Source: Schistosoma mansoni
Taxonomy: Eukaryota > Platyhelminthes > Trematoda > Strigeidida > Schistosomatidae
Reading direction: 5' to 3'
Length of the DNA stretch: 64,000 nucleotides
Assembly: GCF_000237925.1 (NCBI RefSeq)
Contig: NC_031497.1
Coordinates: 6,441,295 to 6,505,294 of the forward strand
Shown: in pieces, positions 60,824 through 64,000 of the stretch
Position numbering within the stretch: position 1 is the stretch's first letter
Layout: each line of letters starts with the position of its first letter
Notes under the pieces: model-generated
Told to the model about the DNA's origin: nothing
The model's input: only the letters and a program-made list of their open reading frames with translations
The model's database searches: none
Position numbers and translations under genes: made by a program

Positions 60824-62583
60824 TAGGAGTATTTATTTGTGATGGTAATCAGTGTTTACCTTCAAAAAACATTGTATATTGAGTTCCTCAAAAATTACTT
60901 TGGTTAGATCAGACGAGCGACAGTTCTGTGGTCTTTTGAAAGCTTTAACAGTGGAGATCCCATTATTGCCGTTGTTGATTGGTTGTTTATTATTCCATCA
61001 CATGACATTTAGTTTTTTCTGCATAACTTTGGAATTTTGTCACCAGTGAGATATTTAGATGAAGTAATACGTAATCCTAATATCATTTTCCTCTAACCAG
61101 GTTACTCATTCATACCTGACAAATGTTAAACTATTATTGACTACTTCGTGTTTTTCCTGTGCAAAACCATACTAACTAGTCCATTCCTTTCAGTTTTTCA
61201 ACATGTTGCCTCTATGATAACCCTTGCTTTAAATTAGCTCGACACCATAGTCATTACGAAAATGACAGGACAATAGTGTCATAAGTTCCGTTAAAAATGA
61301 GTTGTAGCTAGATGTAAGCAACTTAAGATTATAACCTAAGTAAATCTAATCGTTTTGGAAAACAGTTAATATTAAAGTATTTAAGCCACTCAGTCATTTA
61401 TAAGTAGAATCAAAATATTCCGTGAGCTTAATGTTTGTAGATAGTACAACTTTTTTCCCATTGCAAAACATATTCTATTCCGAATGCAGGTAACCCATTT
61501 TCTCGGTGTCAACAGTGCTTTCAGTTTCTAAACTATTACTGTTTTGTAAATCTGAGTGTCAATGCCGGTTTTATTATGCGGGTGCTCACCCATTTATTTT
61601 GTTGTTAGAACTAGGGTAATTCTATCTATTTCAAACAACTGAAGGATATTGGCGGAATACACTGTAGACTTCCTGATTATCTGCTTGGTTGATAGAAAAC
61701 CTAGTTCTTCTGAATTTTAGATTGACTTTGAAAAAAATGCATACCACACAAGATAACTTTTTTTCCTTTGGGCCAACACATGGGATTTTCGGTCTGTTAA
61801 ATATTTGTCAGCTGACTTGTTCTTAATTCATATCTGAATAGTCTATATAGGTCTTATATTTAGCTAGTCTCTAGTGTTTACTTAATATTTTTTCGACATC
61901 CATGTATACACCTGTTATTTTATTGTCGTTGCTATTATTGTCATTCCTGTTTTATACATTATTCATACATTTTAAATCTTATTGACTTCCTAAACACCTA
62001 CTCCATACCCAAACACTTCTAACAAACTACTTGAGCACTTGGGTAGATTTAATGTAATTATTTCACTCTCGTTCATTTACGTTTATTGTAATCCTACCAA
62101 CCAAAGCGGTCTTCATATTCTAAATAAATAGTTCTACTTGTAAAACCTGATGAGTAATTACCAAGAAATACGTATTTGGGACAATTTTCTTTTCGAATTA
62201 TCATAATAGGAATATTCACATTAAATTCTTAATGTTATATGATTAAAAATGTCGACTTTAACCCTGTCTTCTGTGATTTTCAAGTATTCATCAAACGGTA
62301 ATCTTTGTTTATTGAGAATATAAAGCTGTGTAAGTTTATTCCATTTCCCAAAACACATCATAAGTCGCTACCATTTAATTACATATTTATGCTGTAAATA
62401 TAAACGTCCTTTTACGTTTAAAGACTTCTATCATCCAGTTGATTTTGGATGTAAACATTAAACTCCGGTTACTTTATTTGTGTATCAAATCTAAGGAAGC
62501 AGTACGTATTTGTATTATTCACTCTTTTTATATTTAACATATTCATCAATATTGTTAACTTGTTAAATTTGCTTTCACTTCAG
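60824..62583. other. Upstream region of the PA28-gamma exon; no features supported
   Basis: AT-rich non-coding sequence that should include the promoter or first intron of the plus-strand PSME3-type gene. No TATA box, CpG-rich patch or exon could be supported. Confidence 0.4.
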
Positions 62584-62748
62584 AAACTTTACTGAATTAC
62601 TTGATATACGTTATGAACACAGAAGTGGGTAGATTAAATGCGTACAAAGAAAAAACTAAAGTTGACGGTGAAGAGCTAGTACTCAATGTCTTTCCAAAAC
62701 GTGTATTTGAAATGGAAGACATATTAGCGTCGGACATGTTTTTTCTAG
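62584..62748 (+). CDS. PSME3: PA28-gamma (REG) proteasome activator, first coding exon
   Basis: Coding starts at ATG 62613 and gives 45 residues: MNTEVGRLNAYKEKTKVDGE, then ELVLNVFPKRVFEMEDIL. This aligns with human PSME3 EVKLKVDSFRERITSEAEDL and VANFFPKKLLELDSFL, the first helix of the PA28 fold. PA28-gamma forms a heptameric ring that caps the 20S proteasome in the nucleus; invertebrates usually have only this paralogue. The acceptor TTTGCTTTCACTTCAG ends at 62583, 29 bases before the ATG, so the upstream sequence is a 5' untranslated exon or a spliced-leader acceptor. The donor GTAAGT follows 62748 (exit with one base). The rest of the gene must lie beyond the window; no second exon was found before 64000. 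Confidence 0.85.
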
Positions 62749-63889
62749 GTAAGTCTTGTGAATGATTTTTCCTCAGATAAATCAGTAATGTTTAGACAAG
62801 ATATTTTAAAGATAATCATAAACACCCATTCCCGGATGTTAAGAGATATTCTTAATGGACTTGTGCGTATTGCTTTTGTGTGTGTTGGGACTTATTAAAG
62901 AAGTTTTCTGAAATCATAAATCTTATCTTTAAAGCCTAATCTTTACAATCACCACTCGTACTGTTGTTAATAACTCCACTATTCTGACATGCCAGTTTCA
63001 TGTTTGCGCTAATGGGTTGTTGCAACTTAAACCGGTGTACATACACACTACGTTCTACATTGTGACTGACTGACTGACTCTGAAACCTTGAAGATGAACG
63101 CTTCATGTACCATTTTAGGTGATATCGATTCGCTCCATAGCCATTGACTTTTTATCATTCGGATTGTATATTGACCTTGTAATCTCAATATTTTCTTTCA
63201 GAATAGTGACTTTTACGTCACGTTGCATATTTTACTTACAATATTAGATTTATTAACCAGTTATCTGTTATCAACTACAATACTTTATAACTCTATTTAC
63301 CAACTCATAATATTCACGATTCTAAGGGATACATTATTATGATCGATGTTGGGGGAGTTTAGTAAAATTCATTTAATTACTTGTGGACACTTAAGAGGAC
63401 TTCCTTTTAGTTTATTTGAACGATCGCACCTATTTTTGGATCTATCTGAATTTTTACTGCTGTCACTAAGTAATTATCAATTTGTTCTATCGACTGCACA
63501 ATTACAATGTATGTTTTCGTGTTCCACCTGAAATATGTGCTTTATATGTTGTTTGACATCGATCAATCTGATGGTCAGTTTAATATACTGAATTTTCACA
63601 TTAAACTACAGAAACAGTGAATTAGTGCTGAAAGGACTCCAGTTTCAAACTGTAGATCGAGGGTTTAGATCCCGCTTCAACTAACTTTGGTTTGAACAAC
63701 CGGGTAGTTTCACTGGCTATTACACATTACCTCATGTTAACTTAACGTATGAAGATAGTCTGTTATAAGCAATTTTAAAGTCTGACACAAATATACATCA
63801 GTGAGTTTACAAAGTTTACTCGAGCATGATCATTATTTTCAGTATAGGTTTTTGGAGATTGTTGAATTTCATTGAAATCACAAGTCGAC
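62749..63889. other. PSME3 first intron (continues past the window)
   Basis: Intron sequence with a small LINE 3' fragment at 63005-63079. The segment near 63605-63690 (TGTAGATCGAGGGTTTAGAT) has a weak B-box-like motif but no A box at proper spacing. No further PSME3 exon was recognised. Confidence 0.45.
63005..63079 (+). mobile_element. RTE family B 3' end fragment
   Basis: The segment GCGCTAATGGGTTGTTGCAA through CTACATTGTGACTGACTGAC matches the 3' terminal ~75 bases of the family B LINE at 36085-36161, including the (GACT) array. It is a severely 5'-truncated insertion. Confidence 0.65.
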
Positions 63890-63970
63890 TCCAATTTAGA
63901 CTATTGAAAGCCTAAAAATAATAGATGGCCGTTTCGTTCTAGCATAGGGTTGCTCAGCAGTGCAAATGAC
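63890..63970 (-). mobile_element. tRNA-like hammerhead SINE, 3' fragment
   Basis: The minus strand retains GCACTGCTGAGCAACCCTAT and GAACGAAACGGCCATC, the ribozyme part of the SINE seen at 5710 and 25362. The promoter half is missing; sequence to the right is a repeat X 3' end. The CTGANGAG core is altered, so it is inactive. Confidence 0.6.
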
Positions 63971-63971
63971 C

Positions 63972-64000
63972 ATTTATTTTTATTTGAACACATAAATATT
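63972..64000 (-). mobile_element. Repeat X copy 9, cut by the window edge
   Basis: ATTTTTATTTGAACACATAA followed by ATATT at the window end is the start (3' tail side) of a minus-strand repeat X copy. Confidence 0.6.

Noticed and set aside
63605-63690. tRNA-like B box (GGGTTTAGATCCC)
   Set aside because: No A box at the right spacing and no cloverleaf could be drawn; not a tRNA gene.

Overview
This window looks like nuclear DNA of a blood fluke (genus Schistosoma or a close relative). It is AT-rich and gene-poor, its genes are split into short exons by multi-kilobase introns, and it is crowded with retroelements typical of schistosomes: Sm-alpha-like SINEs carrying hammerhead ribozymes, two RTE-type LINE families, decayed CR1-type LINEs, and Ty3/Gypsy fossils. 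The species cannot be fixed from sequence alone.

Three host genes are recognisable. On the minus strand at 13504-2404 lie six phase-compatible exons of NOC4L, the nucleolar 40S-biogenesis factor (C-terminal ~323 residues). On the minus strand at 40631-23945 lie four exons of RCE1, the CAAX prenyl protease of the ER membrane, with all three metal-site motifs (EExxxR, FxxxH, HxxxN). On the plus strand at 62584-62748 lies the first coding exon of a PA28-gamma/REG proteasome activator (PSME3 type). The N-terminal exons of NOC4L and RCE1 were not found. A 67-codon intronless ORF on the plus strand (29763-29966) sits inside an RCE1 intron and is unidentified.

Layout: 1-2403, no gene seen. 2404-13504, NOC4L with SINEs, two copies of a ~528-bp retroposon (here 'repeat X') and a broken LINE in its introns. 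14084-15504, a young RTE LINE insertion with a perfect 13-bp target-site duplication and an open 455-codon reverse-transcriptase ORF. 17.5-22.4 kb, a SINE and Gypsy fossils. 23.9-40.6 kb, RCE1, whose introns hold a hammerhead SINE with perfect 21-bp inverted ends, a second Gypsy fossil, an almost intact RTE LINE of another family, a rearranged RTE copy and several repeat X copies. 45.3-56.3 kb, a graveyard of CR1-type LINEs in both orientations, one nested in another. 56.66-56.94 kb, a 277-bp near-perfect palindrome. 57.1-60.8 kb, a full-length RTE LINE with its own 13-bp duplication and a full-length repeat X inside it. 62.6 kb onward, the start of the PA28-gamma gene.

The host genes are housekeeping genes with no evident pathway link; NOC4L and RCE1 are in tandem on one strand. 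The most interesting material is the mobile DNA: hammerhead SINEs with terminal inverted repeats, repeat X defined by target-site duplications, and an RTE insertion that keeps the exact 5' terminus of its family but lacks the region between that terminus and the reverse transcriptase.
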